Source: Mariprofundaceae bacterium (GTDB lineage Bacteria > Pseudomonadota > Zetaproteobacteria > Mariprofundales > J009). Taken from it: a stretch of 15,081 bases of DNA. Shown one piece after another: positions 1 to 9,677 of this stretch. How positions within the stretch are numbered: position 1 is the stretch's first letter; every line of letters begins with the position of its first letter. Where the stretch lies: assembly GCA_015489095.1 (NCBI GenBank), contig WFMN01000247.1, positions 1 through 15,081 on the forward strand. The letters are read 5' to 3'. The notes beneath the pieces were generated by a model, which saw only the letters and a list, made by a program, of their open reading frames with translations, was not told where the DNA came from and did no database searches. A program made the translations under genes and the position numbers.

Positions 1-1032
1 ATCCGCGAGCTCGGAGCCGGCGATCTCGCCCGGCTACCCAAGGAGAACATCGAACAATCGCTGCTCAAGCGGATCTCCACCATCTGTTCCCGCAGCCCGG
101 TCGCCCTCGACGAGTACGACGGCAGCGGTGTGCGCAAGCTCTTCTGCGAACCGAAATCGGCGCCGAAACCGGCCTCCAGCGGCATCTGCCGCTCCCCGTA
201 CGAGATCGCTATCCCCATCCCGTCGCCGCCGGGAACATCGTGGCTCCATTTCGGCCCCCGCCACGACCGCTGGCCGCTGGACGAGGAGGAGCGCGAAGGG
301 CTGGAGAGCCTTGCCCGCTTCGCCACCACTTCGCTGGAGCACGCCCGGCTTTCCCATCAGCAGGCGCAGGAGGCGCGGCTCGATTCGATCGCCCGCATCG
401 CGGCGCAACTGCAGTCGCACGACCTGAAAAACCGCCTGCACGATCTCGATTTTCTCGCCCATAATCTGGAATCGGGCGAGCTCGACCCCGCTGAGATCAA
501 GACCCTGATCCACGCCGTGCGCAAGGTGAGCGGCCGCATGCAGACCCTGATGCAGCGGTTGACCGACCCCAACGCCCCCATCAAGCTAAAGCGCGCTCCC
601 ACCGACCTGAAACAGACCCTGACCCAGGAGGTGGACGCCCGCCTGTGGCCGGAAGGGGTCACCGTCCACAGCGACTTGGCCGATGTCCCCCTCATTCAGG
701 CCGACGGCGAGCTGCTGCTTAGTGTGTTTGAAAACCTGTTCGACAACGCGGTGCAGGCGATGAACAAGCAGGGCACCATCGACATCACCCTGCGCCACGA
801 CGCCGCCATGGTCGAGGTGCGGGTGCGGGATAACGGGATCGGCATGAGCCCCGCCTTCATCCGGCAGCAGCTCTTCACCCTCTTCTCCTCCAGCAAGGCG
901 CAGGGGCTGGGCATCGGGCTTTACCTCAGCCAGCGTATCATCACCCTGCACGGCGGCACCATCCGCGCCGAATCGGAGGGGGAGGGGAAGGGTGCCACCT
1001 TCATTGTCCGCCTGCCGATCATGAACGAATAG
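1..1032 (+). CDS. Sensor histidine kinase, 3' part (PrsK-like)
   Basis: The reading frame is open from base 1, so the N-terminus lies outside the window. The visible part starts with a degenerate GAF-like end (a W-L-H-F-G strand followed by a helix at the level of bases 180-350). Then comes a dimerisation helix with the phospho-acceptor motif HDLKN (His codon 418-420). A HATPase domain follows with N box ENLFDNAVQAM, G1 box DNGIGM and G2 box GLGIGLYLSQ. HDLKN directly after a GAF region is typical of PrsK, the kinase linked to PEP-CTERM/exosortase exopolysaccharide systems. It probably phosphorylates the regulator encoded 14 nt downstream. Kinase identity is secure. The PrsK assignment is from motif memory only, and no PEP-CTERM gene is visible here. 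Confidence 0.9.
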   Translation: MRELGAGDLARLPKENIEQSLLKRISTICSRSPVALDEYDGSGVRKLFCEPKSAPKPASSGICRSPYEIAIPIPSPPGTSWLHFGPRHDRWPLDEEEREGLESLARFATTSLEHARLSHQQAQEARLDSIARIAAQLQSHDLKNRLHDLDFLAHNLESGELDPAEIKTLIHAVRKVSGRMQTLMQRLTDPNAPIKLKRAPTDLKQTLTQEVDARLWPEGVTVHSDLADVPLIQADGELLLSVFENLFDNAVQAMNKQGTIDITLRHDAAMVEVRVRDNGIGMSPAFIRQQLFTLFSSSKAQGLGIGLYLSQRIITLHGGTIRAESEGEGKGATFIVRLPIMNE

Positions 1033-1046
1033 AAGGAATCAATCGT

Positions 1047-2459
<1,413 letters not shown>

Positions 2460-2483
2460 CGGCGTTACCCAGTGCCGACAGCT

Positions 2484-5099
2484 CTAATAAGGTAGCATCA
2501 CCAGCGCAAACAGCAGCAGCGCCGCCAGCGACAGCAGCGAGCCGTAGCGCATCATCGCCGACGGGCGCACCATGCCGGTGCCGTAGATCATGGCGTTGGG
2601 CGGGGTTCCCATCGGCAGCACGAAGGCGAAGCCGGCCACGATGCCGATGGCGAGGGTGGTGGTGACCGGGTCGATCCCGCGCTCGATGGCGATTGGCAAC
2701 GCCACCGGCAGCAAAATCGCCACCGCCGCCGCGTTGCTGACACATTCGGTGAGCAGCAGCGTGGTCATCGCCAGCACCAGTAGTAGCAGCAGCGGCGAGG
2801 CGGCGTCGGGAATCAACCGGTGCGCCAGCCAGGCGCCGCCACCGGTCACCACCAGCGCCTTGCCAAGTGCGATCGCGCCGCCGTACATCAGGATCACATC
2901 CCAGTGCACCAGCGGCTCGATCTCCTTCCACGACACCAGTTGCAGGCCAAACATCGTCACCACCGCGATCAGCGCGATCGACGCCAGCCCCTGATCGTGC
3001 CCCAACACCATCCACGCCAGCACGGTGCAGGCGAGCAGCAGGCCCATCGCCCAGCCGGATGCTCCCAGCACCCCCGCCTCCAGCCGCCGCCGATCGATGC
3101 GGGCACGCGCCGCGGCGATATCGAGCCCGCCGAACGGGGTGACCGCCAGCAGCAGCGCCGCCGCCACCAGCAACAGCGGCAACACGATCGGTAGCGAGGC
3201 CTCGCTCCACTCTAGAAAGGTGAATGACTGTCCGGTGATCTCCTGTAGCAGCCCGAGCGCCAGCGGCCCGCGCGCGCCGCCGAGCAGCGTGGCCACCCCG
3301 CCGATAATCGCCCCCCACGCCAGCGCCAGAAAGAGCGACTGCGCGTAGCGGTCGCCCCCCTTCAATCCCAGTCCACGCACGATCTCCCACGCGATCGGTA
3401 GCATCACCGCCGCCACCACATGCTCCGGCATCACAAAGGCCATCGTCGCCGGCAGCACCAGCATCGCCAGCAGGAGCCGCCGTGGCCCCAGCCCCACCTT
3501 GTCGAGAAACTGCAGTGCCAGATGTTCCGACACCCCGCTGCGCACCGCGCCCGCGGCCAGAATAAAGGCGCCGAGGATGAAGAAGATCGCCGGGTTGCCG
3601 AACAGCCCATAGACCTGCCCCGGCGGCAGCACCCCGGTGAGCGGCAACAGCGCCAGCCCCAGCAGCGAGGTGATCATCAGCGGCAGCAACTGGCTCACCC
3701 ACAGCAGCAGGCAGAGGCCGAACACCACCAGCGCCCGCCACCCCTGCGGCGAGAGCCCCTCAGGCGGCGCAAGTTGCAGCACGGCGGTAAAGAGCAGAAG
3801 GCAGAACAGCAGGGCGATGTAGCTCCCCCCCTTGCGCAGCAGTAGGCGGCGCAGCGAGATCTGCTGATCGGCGCCATACTGCTCCGAGGATTGGCGGGCG
3901 CTGTTCCACAGGGTGCGCGAGATCATGTCGCGCCATCCCGCCATGCGTCGCCCGATGCCGGAGACGGCAAAGCGCTCCTCCAGTTGCGCCGGGCGACCGA
4001 CCAGAATCCGCCCCTCCATCGGCGACAACACCCGCCCCATATCGCGCAGCCGGTTGGTGGAGAGCCCCGATGCCGCCAGCAGGTTGTACTGCTTGAGCAG
4101 CAGCTCCTCGACATCGTCCAGCGAGGGGATCGGCTGCTCCGCCAGCGGGGTTCCCGGCAGCGGACGGAAGGGGTGGAGCAGCGGCACCACGCACTGCTCG
4201 ATCAGCTTCTCCATCCCAGCGGTGGTGGAGGCGACCGACTCCAGACCGACGATGAGGTGGCTGACTACCGCCCCCGAGGGGAAGAGGGTGGAGGCGTGCG
4301 CCAGCGCGCGCCATACCGCCTGCTGCCCACCGATCGCCTCCTTGCCGGGGCAGATCTCGGCGAAGCGGTCGGCATCGTTGACCTCGAGGTTGCAGATGAA
4401 GATATCCAGCCCGGCGGCGTAGAGCTCATCGATCGCCGACAGATCGCGTGGCGCCACCGTTTCCAGCGCGATTTGATGGTGGCCAAGATGCTTGCGCAGC
4501 AGCGCCACCACCGGCACCAGACGACGCAGTCCGGCGTCATCCTGCGGCGAGAAGCCGTTGTAGAGATAGACGGTGTCGATGTCGCGCTCCAAGAGCGCCG
4601 CCCGCACCACCTCGACCAGTTCCAGCGGGTCGCGCATCGGTGGGGTGGCGTCGTTGAGCATCGAGTCGTACTGGCAGTAGCCGCACGCCTGCCCCTTGGT
4701 GGCGAAGAAGCCGCAGCCTAGGAGCGGGTGGAGAATCAGCAGCCGGTCGTGCAGCGAGGCGATGGTGCCCATGCGCGCGCCGCTGCGTGTCCGCTGCTGG
4801 TAAAACTTGGGTACCGCGACCAGCTCGATCGGCGAGGTTTCGCCGCCGCAGTGGAGGGAGAAGCCCTCCTCCTCGTTTCCCCGCAGGGCGAACCCGCTCG
4901 CCTCGGTGTAGGGCTGCCCCACGGGTACGGTGCAGAAATGGCCGCTGGGCAGCCGGATATCGATCACCGACTCCACCGCGTTGGCCTGCGAGATATAGCG
5001 CGACGGGTGGGCGAGTGGTTCCGGCAGCGCCACTCCGCGACTGACCAACGCCAGCTTGGTGCGCCCCGGATTGGCGAACGGATGAAGGTCGGTGGTCAT
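2484..5099 (-). CDS. Radical-SAM-like domain fused to DASS/SLC13-type permease
   Basis: One uninterrupted 871-codon frame carries two unrelated modules. Residues about 90-350 look like a radical SAM TIM barrel. Cys129, Cys139 and Cys142 form CX9CX2C, a spacing also known from Elp3-type radical SAM enzymes, followed by barrel strands such as VYLYNG, IALETVAP and HLIVGLES. Residues about 425-870 form roughly 12 hydrophobic segments with DASS/SLC13 features: WVSQLLPLMITSLLG, ECVSNAAAVAILLP (785-798) and LPMGTPPNAMIYG (828-840). The first SNT-type motif is replaced by MPEH (557-560). Neither the substrate nor the radical chemistry can be deduced; sulfate or a dicarboxylate is a guess from the family. 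It starts 13 nt after the ATPase stop with no clear Shine-Dalgarno, which suggests translational coupling. Domain calls are from motifs only. Confidence 0.8.
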   Translation of the reverse strand: MTTDLHPFANPGRTKLALVSRGVALPEPLAHPSRYISQANAVESVIDIRLPSGHFCTVPVGQPYTEASGFALRGNEEEGFSLHCGGETSPIELVAVPKFYQQRTRSGARMGTIASLHDRLLILHPLLGCGFFATKGQACGYCQYDSMLNDATPPMRDPLELVEVVRAALLERDIDTVYLYNGFSPQDDAGLRRLVPVVALLRKHLGHHQIALETVAPRDLSAIDELYAAGLDIFICNLEVNDADRFAEICPGKEAIGGQQAVWRALAHASTLFPSGAVVSHLIVGLESVASTTAGMEKLIEQCVVPLLHPFRPLPGTPLAEQPIPSLDDVEELLLKQYNLLAASGLSTNRLRDMGRVLSPMEGRILVGRPAQLEERFAVSGIGRRMAGWRDMISRTLWNSARQSSEQYGADQQISLRRLLLRKGGSYIALLFCLLLFTAVLQLAPPEGLSPQGWRALVVFGLCLLLWVSQLLPLMITSLLGLALLPLTGVLPPGQVYGLFGNPAIFFILGAFILAAGAVRSGVSEHLALQFLDKVGLGPRRLLLAMLVLPATMAFVMPEHVVAAVMLPIAWEIVRGLGLKGGDRYAQSLFLALAWGAIIGGVATLLGGARGPLALGLLQEITGQSFTFLEWSEASLPIVLPLLLVAAALLLAVTPFGGLDIAAARARIDRRRLEAGVLGASGWAMGLLLACTVLAWMVLGHDQGLASIALIAVVTMFGLQLVSWKEIEPLVHWDVILMYGGAIALGKALVVTGGGAWLAHRLIPDAASPLLLLLVLAMTTLLLTECVSNAAAVAILLPVALPIAIERGIDPVTTTLAIGIVAGFAFVLPMGTPPNAMIYGTGMVRPSAMMRYGSLLSLAALLLFALVMLPY

Positions 5100-5112
5100 G
5101 GAGGAGATTCGC

Positions 5113-6252
5113 TCATCCCGTCGGCTGCATCACAAAGGATTCAACATTGTCTGGCGTGACGACAGCGGTGTCACAATCAGGGTAGGCGTTGGTGAAAGTT
5201 TTGGAGAATCGCACCTTGGTGCCGGGGTTCCATTTGAACTCCCACGCGCGCAGCACGCCGTGCTCCTCCTCAAGGTAGTCGATCTCCTGCTGTTGGGTGG
5301 TGCGCCAAAAGTGGCGCTTGACCCGTCGCTGCCGGTTGGCGAGTAGCTTGAGCCGCTCGCTGACCAGAAAGTTTTCCCACAGCGCCCCCGCATCCGTGCG
5401 CAGTTCCAGCGGGGTGAACTGGTTGATGATCGCATTGCGTATCCCGTTGTCGTAAAAGTAGATTTTGCGTCCCTTCTTGATCTCGTTGCGCACATTGCGG
5501 TTGTAGGCGGTCAAGCGGAAAATGACGAACGATTTTTCCAGCAGGTCGATATACTTTTCCACCGTGTTGCTGGAGACGCCGATCAGCCGCGACAGCTCCT
5601 GATACGATACCTCACTGCCGAGTTGTAGCGCCAGCGCCTGAAGCAGTTTCTCCAACACGGCAGGCTTCTTTACCCCTTCGAGCATGAGCAGGTCTTTGTA
5701 GAGGTAGCTTTCGGCTAGCGTGCTCAGGCGTTGCGCGCTATCCGTGGGATGAGTGACGATCTCAGGGTAGTAGCCGAACACCATGCGGTGGTGCAGCAAC
5801 CGCTTCTCCTCCAGCCAGCCGTGATGCGCCACCATCTCTTCGAAGGAGAGCGGATAGAGGTGGTAGATCCACTGGCGGCCGGTCAGCGGTTCATTGAGGT
5901 GGTTGGCCAATTCAAAGGAGGATGAGCCGGTCGCAATCACCTGAATATCGGGTAGTTGGTCGGCAAACAGCTTCAGTACCAAGCCGATGTCGCGTATGCG
6001 CTGCGCCTCGTCTAGAAAGAGTATTTCATGCTCACCGACCAGCAGTCGCAGGCGGGTGGAGGTCGGGTTGACGAAGAGCGCGCGCACATCCGCCTCGTCA
6101 CCATTGAGGTGGAGCACGCGTTTGTCCAAGGTGTGCAGCATCTGCCGTAGCAGGGTGGTTTTACCCGTTTGGCGCGCGCCAAACAGCAGAACCACCTTGC
6201 CTTGGAACAGCTTGGCTACGAGGTGTCGGCCGATATGGCGGGCAATAAACAT
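5113..6252 (-). CDS. AAA_14 / DUF4143 family ATPase
   Basis: The 379-aa P-loop ATPase has Walker A GARQTGKTT (25-33), Walker B ILFLDE (77-82) and a sensor strand VIATGSSSFEL. A winged-helix-like section (about 190-260) follows, and then a DUF4143 C-terminus with a nuclease-fold-like signature (EIDYLEE ... AWEFKW). Such proteins are widespread single-gene cassettes in bacteria and archaea, usually of unknown function and often scattered by horizontal transfer. The ATG at 6252 lies inside a perfect 16-bp inverted repeat and has no good Shine-Dalgarno. The gene sits between the sulfite reductase and the radical-SAM permease on the same strand, 61 nt from the former. The AT-rich start region stands out against the GC-rich surroundings, consistent with an acquired gene. 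Confidence 0.85.
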   Translation of the reverse strand: MFIARHIGRHLVAKLFQGKVVLLFGARQTGKTTLLRQMLHTLDKRVLHLNGDEADVRALFVNPTSTRLRLLVGEHEILFLDEAQRIRDIGLVLKLFADQLPDIQVIATGSSSFELANHLNEPLTGRQWIYHLYPLSFEEMVAHHGWLEEKRLLHHRMVFGYYPEIVTHPTDSAQRLSTLAESYLYKDLLMLEGVKKPAVLEKLLQALALQLGSEVSYQELSRLIGVSSNTVEKYIDLLEKSFVIFRLTAYNRNVRNEIKKGRKIYFYDNGIRNAIINQFTPLELRTDAGALWENFLVSERLKLLANRQRRVKRHFWRTTQQQEIDYLEEEHGVLRAWEFKWNPGTKVRFSKTFTNAYPDCDTAVVTPDNVESFVMQPTG

Positions 6253-6290
6253 AATAATTCAGCTTTTCAAAAACGAATTATTATGTTTAT
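6245..6290. promoter_or_regulatory. Perfect 16-bp inverted repeat over the ATPase start codon
   Basis: ATAAACATAATAATTC (6245-6260) is followed, after a 14-nt spacer, by its exact reverse complement (6275-6290). The left arm includes the ATPase start codon (6250-6252). It could be an operator for autoregulation or an mRNA hairpin that hides the start. No U-tract follows, so it is not a typical terminator. Confidence 0.6.
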
Positions 6291-6313
6291 GTTGGGTTAA
6301 GCAAGGCTTATCG

Positions 6314-8671
6314 CTAGAAGTCACGAACCTTATGGACGGTGATCTTCCACTGCTGATCGGAGATGCGCTCCTTGGCTTCTATCTGCTGCCCCTGCTCTTC
6401 AAGCGACAGCGGCACATTCTCAATCGGCGCGCCATCGTCCAGGATCACCTGCAGGCGGCTGCCGATCGGCATCGCCGTCAGTTTGATCTTGGTTTTGACG
6501 AAGTTCATCGGGCAGGCGACGCCGGTGAGATCGAGCAGTTGCACCGCATCGTCCGCCGCCGCGTCGCCGGCGGGCGCGTCCGATGGCGGCGGGGTGGTCG
6601 CCTGCGCCTCGGTGGGCACCGCGGCGAACCGCACCGCCGCCAGCTTCAGCCACTCCGCCTGCGCATCCCGCAGCTTGGTGACACCGGCGGCCGGATCAGC
6701 CAGATCGATCGCCATCATCGCCGATTGCACCGTCTGAAACGCTGTCATCAGCGCACGATCGTTGCTCCCGTTGGCCATCAAGAGGGCAAACACCTCGCCA
6801 TCCTCCTCCGGCGCCTCGCCGTAATCGAGCAGAAAGGCGCGCGCCACCGAGATGGCCGAACGCCGCAATGCGCTCTGCGCCTCGGCCCAGAACATGCCGT
6901 CGAGGTGGGCGCGGGCGATGCGCATCTCGTACTCCGCCTCCGAAATCAGCGCGTCCGACATCGACAGCACCGCGCCGGCGCACTCCCCCTTCTTGTTGCC
7001 CTTGGTGTTGAAGGCCTCGTTTTCGCTCCAGTCGTAGATCAGGCCGTCGATCTCGCCCGCCTGCCCGGCAAAGGGGGCGAGAATGGCGGAGATGCCGTCG
7101 CGACCGATGCGTGCCGCCCAATCGTGCACGCTCTCGCCGTCGTTGCGCCCCTCCCGGTAGGCGTTGATCAGCGCGACACCGGCATCGGGCGCGCGCTTGG
7201 CCGGCACCGGATCGGCGGCAAAGGCCAACGGCTCACCGGCGCGACCCGATCCGCCGATGTGGAGCTGGTAGTGGGGCACCGCCTGACCATCGATCTTTTT
7301 CGCCAGCCCGTGGAAACCGATATCCGCCACATGGTGGCGCCCGCACGAATGCTGGCAGCCGGAGGCCTTCACCGAGATGTTCGCCACGGTCGGGTCGTTG
7401 TTGAACGCCGCCAGCTTGGGGCGGATCGCCTCGGCGAAGCCACGGCTGGCGGTGATGCCCAAGCGGCAGCTTTCGGTGCCGGGGCAGGCGACCACATCGG
7501 CGATGGTGCGGGCATGGTTGCAATCCAGCCCGCCTTCGCGCAGCACCGCCAATGCCGCCTCCACACGGTCGCCCTCCACATCGCAGATCATGATTCCCTG
7601 CTCGGAGGTGACCCGCAGCGCATCACTCCCCGCGGAACCTGCGGCCTTGGCCACCGCCCGGCACTGGGCGGGGCTCATATCGCCACGGAAAAGGTTGATC
7701 ATCAGCGTTTTTCTGCCATCGTGCTGGGTCACAACGCCGGAAGGGCTGCGCGGTAGCGTGCCGCTCGGGGTACGCCATTTCGCCTCGTCGTAACCGGTGT
7801 CGTTACGGTGGGTCTTTTCGACCACCGCCCGCTGCCGGCGGTACTCTTCAATGAAGCCTTCGCGCCCCAGTTTCTGCACCACATACTTCATGCGGGCGCG
7901 GGCACGCTGCTTGCGGTTGGAGTATTTGAAATGGATGCGCATCAGCGCCTCGCCCACCAGCAGCATCTCGGATTCGGGGATGAACTCCTCCAGCAGGATC
8001 GCCCCCATCGGCTGGGTGGAGAGGCCGCCGCCGGCCCACACCTGGAAGCCGCGCGTGCCATCCCGCTCCATGGCGATAAAGCCGATATCGTGCATGCCGG
8101 AGAGGCCGCAATCGGTGGCGCAACCGGAGAAGTTGACCTTGAACTTGCGCGGGAACTGCTGCCCCAACGGGTGGCGCAGGTAGAACTCGGCAAAGCGGCG
8201 GGCGTGGATGGAGACATCGGCGTGCTCGGCCGGGCAGCGGCCGGCAAGAAAGCAGGCGGAGACATTGCGCACCGTGTTGCCGCACCCCTCGCGGGTGGTC
8301 AATCCAGCGGAGGCCAGCCGTCGCAGAAACGCCGGTACATCGTCCAGCGACACGAAGTTGGTCTGGATATCCTGCCGGGTGGTCACATGGGCGAACTTTT
8401 CCGGGGGCTGGGTCAGGCTGCCATCGCTGGGCATCCGACCGGCGTAATCCTCCACACAGTCGCCGATCACCGTCAGTTGCTTAGGGGTCAGCGCGCCGCC
8501 GGGGAGCTTGATGCGCACCATCTGCACCCCCTCCTGGCGCTGGCCGTAGATCCCCATCTGCAAGCGGAACGGGGTGAAGCGCTCTTCCGACATGGTGCCG
8601 GCGCGAAAGGCGCGATAGCCGGCCTCAAACTCATCCACATCTGCCATCCGGGCAAAATTAAATTCTGTCAT
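6314..8671 (-). CDS. Siroheme sulfite/nitrite reductase fused to a TusA-like sulfurtransferase domain
   Basis: The 785-aa protein has the duplicated NIR/SIR fold. The first half (about 30-290) includes GCGNTVRNV and FSGCATDC. The second half (about 315-500) carries the siroheme/[4Fe-4S] ligands as CX5C (Cys396, Cys402) and CX3C (Cys439, Cys443). A helical linker (about 540-690, loosely HEPN-like) and a Pro/Ala-rich stretch follow. The C-terminal TusA/SirA-type domain has its active-site Cys720 in CPMN instead of the usual CPxP. It likely reduces sulfite (or nitrite) in the cytoplasm and may pass sulfur to the TusA cysteine. ATG 8671 is chosen because AAGGGG lies 7 nt upstream; a TTG two codons earlier has less support. 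It is the last gene of the sulfur operon, separated from the E1 gene by repeat copy A. Confidence 0.88.
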   Translation of the reverse strand: MTEFNFARMADVDEFEAGYRAFRAGTMSEERFTPFRLQMGIYGQRQEGVQMVRIKLPGGALTPKQLTVIGDCVEDYAGRMPSDGSLTQPPEKFAHVTTRQDIQTNFVSLDDVPAFLRRLASAGLTTREGCGNTVRNVSACFLAGRCPAEHADVSIHARRFAEFYLRHPLGQQFPRKFKVNFSGCATDCGLSGMHDIGFIAMERDGTRGFQVWAGGGLSTQPMGAILLEEFIPESEMLLVGEALMRIHFKYSNRKQRARARMKYVVQKLGREGFIEEYRRQRAVVEKTHRNDTGYDEAKWRTPSGTLPRSPSGVVTQHDGRKTLMINLFRGDMSPAQCRAVAKAAGSAGSDALRVTSEQGIMICDVEGDRVEAALAVLREGGLDCNHARTIADVVACPGTESCRLGITASRGFAEAIRPKLAAFNNDPTVANISVKASGCQHSCGRHHVADIGFHGLAKKIDGQAVPHYQLHIGGSGRAGEPLAFAADPVPAKRAPDAGVALINAYREGRNDGESVHDWAARIGRDGISAILAPFAGQAGEIDGLIYDWSENEAFNTKGNKKGECAGAVLSMSDALISEAEYEMRIARAHLDGMFWAEAQSALRRSAISVARAFLLDYGEAPEEDGEVFALLMANGSNDRALMTAFQTVQSAMMAIDLADPAAGVTKLRDAQAEWLKLAAVRFAAVPTEAQATTPPPSDAPAGDAAADDAVQLLDLTGVACPMNFVKTKIKLTAMPIGSRLQVILDDGAPIENVPLSLEEQGQQIEAKERISDQQWKITVHKVRDF

Positions 8672-8698
8672 TACCAACCCCTTAACATATGACGGCTT

Positions 8699-8846
8699 CG
8701 TAAGAAGTCGTTATCGCGGCCACGGAGGCCGTCAAGCAACAAGTCCGTCCGTGGCAATTCGCGGTTGGAAACCGCTCCTACAGCCTGTAGGAGGGGAATC
8801 CTTTCCCCGAAGAACCCATCCGTGGCCGCGATGCCGACTTTTTGCG
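8699..8846. repeat. Triple-hairpin repeat, copy A (full length)
   Basis: The ends form a 28-bp inverted repeat matching at 24 of 28 positions (8699-8726 and 8819-8846), with a perfect inner 14 bp ATCGCGGCCACGGA. Three small hairpins abut in the middle: GCGGTTGGAAACCGC (8761-8775), CTCCTACAGCCTGTAGGAG (8775-8793) and GGGGAATCCTTTCCCC (8793-8808). The element fills most of the 181-nt gap between the E1 gene and the reductase gene, almost touching the E1 stop codon. It encodes nothing recognisable. It is related to copies B and C. Confidence 0.8.
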
Positions 8847-8852
8847 GTGTAA

Positions 8853-9677
8853 TCAACTGTGTCCAAGCTGCAATTCGCACGCCTGTTCGTAGGTGATGAG
8901 CTCGGTAATGGTGGCATGTTCCCCGCAGAGCGGACACGCCGGATCCTTGTGCAGTTTCAGTTTCTTCCACTCCATGCGCAGGGCATCGAACACCATCAGG
9001 CGACCGGCGAGCGAATCGCCGATCCCCAGTAGCTCCTTGATCGCCTCCACCGCCTGGATGGTGCCGACGGCGCCCGCCAGCGCGCCGAGAATCCCCGCCT
9101 CGGAGCAGGAGGGCACCAGCCCGGCCGGCGGCGGCTCCGGATAGAGGCAGCGGTAGCAAGGAGCCTCTTTGCTGCTGTGCGGCTTGAAGGTGGCTACCTG
9201 CCCCTCGAAACGAAACATTGCCCCGGAAATCAGTGGCTTGCGCTCGAAGAAGCAGGCGTCATTCACCAGAAATCGGGTGGGAAAGTTGTCGCAGCCATCG
9301 ATAATCAGGTCGTATTCGCGCACGATCTCGCGCACATTGTCGGCATCGATGCGGTAGTTGTAGGTGTTGACCTTCACATCGGGGTTGAGCGACTGGATGG
9401 TTTCGCGCGCGCTCTCCACCTTGGGGATCCCGACCCGATCCTGATTGTGGATGATCTGCCGTTGCAGGTTGGACATATCGACCACATCGGCATCGGCGAT
9501 GCCGATCGTGCCCACCCCTGCCGCCGCGAGGTAGTAGGCAACCGGTGAGCCCAAGCCCCCCGCGCCGATCATGAACACCTTGGACTCCAGCAGTTTGGAC
9601 TGCCCCTCCGCGCCCACCTCCGGCAGGATGATGTGGCGTGAGTAGCGTTCGATCTGCTCCTCGGTAAAATCGATCAT
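8853..9677 (-). CDS. moeB: MoeB/ThiF/HesA-type E1-like adenylyltransferase
   Basis: The 274-aa protein is of ordinary MoeB length without a rhodanese domain. It has the nucleotide-binding GAGGLG (38-43), acidic DGCDNFPTR (127-135), a zinc site from Cys174/Cys177 (CYRC) and Cys248/Cys251 (CPLC), and conserved Cys191 in VPSCSEAG. Members adenylate the C-terminal glycine of ThiS/MoaD-like carriers so that a sulfur donor can make a thiocarboxylate. The partner is very likely the carrier encoded three genes upstream. The start overlaps the cysK stop as TGATG, so translation is coupled. A role in molybdopterin synthesis is possible but less favoured, because all neighbours belong to sulfur or amino-acid metabolism. 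Confidence 0.92.
   Translation of the reverse strand: MIDFTEEQIERYSRHIILPEVGAEGQSKLLESKVFMIGAGGLGSPVAYYLAAAGVGTIGIADADVVDMSNLQRQIIHNQDRVGIPKVESARETIQSLNPDVKVNTYNYRIDADNVREIVREYDLIIDGCDNFPTRFLVNDACFFERKPLISGAMFRFEGQVATFKPHSSKEAPCYRCLYPEPPPAGLVPSCSEAGILGALAGAVGTIQAVEAIKELLGIGDSLAGRLMVFDALRMEWKKLKLHKDPACPLCGEHATITELITYEQACELQLGHS

Noticed and set aside
2460..2483. A bidirectional terminator between the convergent regulator and permease genes
   Set aside because: The gap is only 24 nt and shows no inverted repeat or T-run.
6245..6290. The AT-rich dyad as an intrinsic terminator for the sulfur operon
   Set aside because: No U-tract follows the stem on either strand, the stem is AT-rich, and it contains the ATPase start codon.
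5987..7756. A 589-codon plus-strand frame opposite the ATPase and reductase
   Set aside because: Runs antisense through two recognisable genes and their intergenic gap, is His/Arg/Gly-rich and shows no domain; it is a GC-rich antisense artefact.
7808..8692. A 294-codon plus-strand frame opposite the reductase N-terminal half
   Set aside because: Antisense to conserved NIR/SIR motifs, with no ribosome-binding site or domain.
8699..8846. Triple-hairpin repeats as a CRISPR array
   Set aside because: Copies are dispersed, differ in orientation and have internal hairpins instead of regularly spaced unique spacers.
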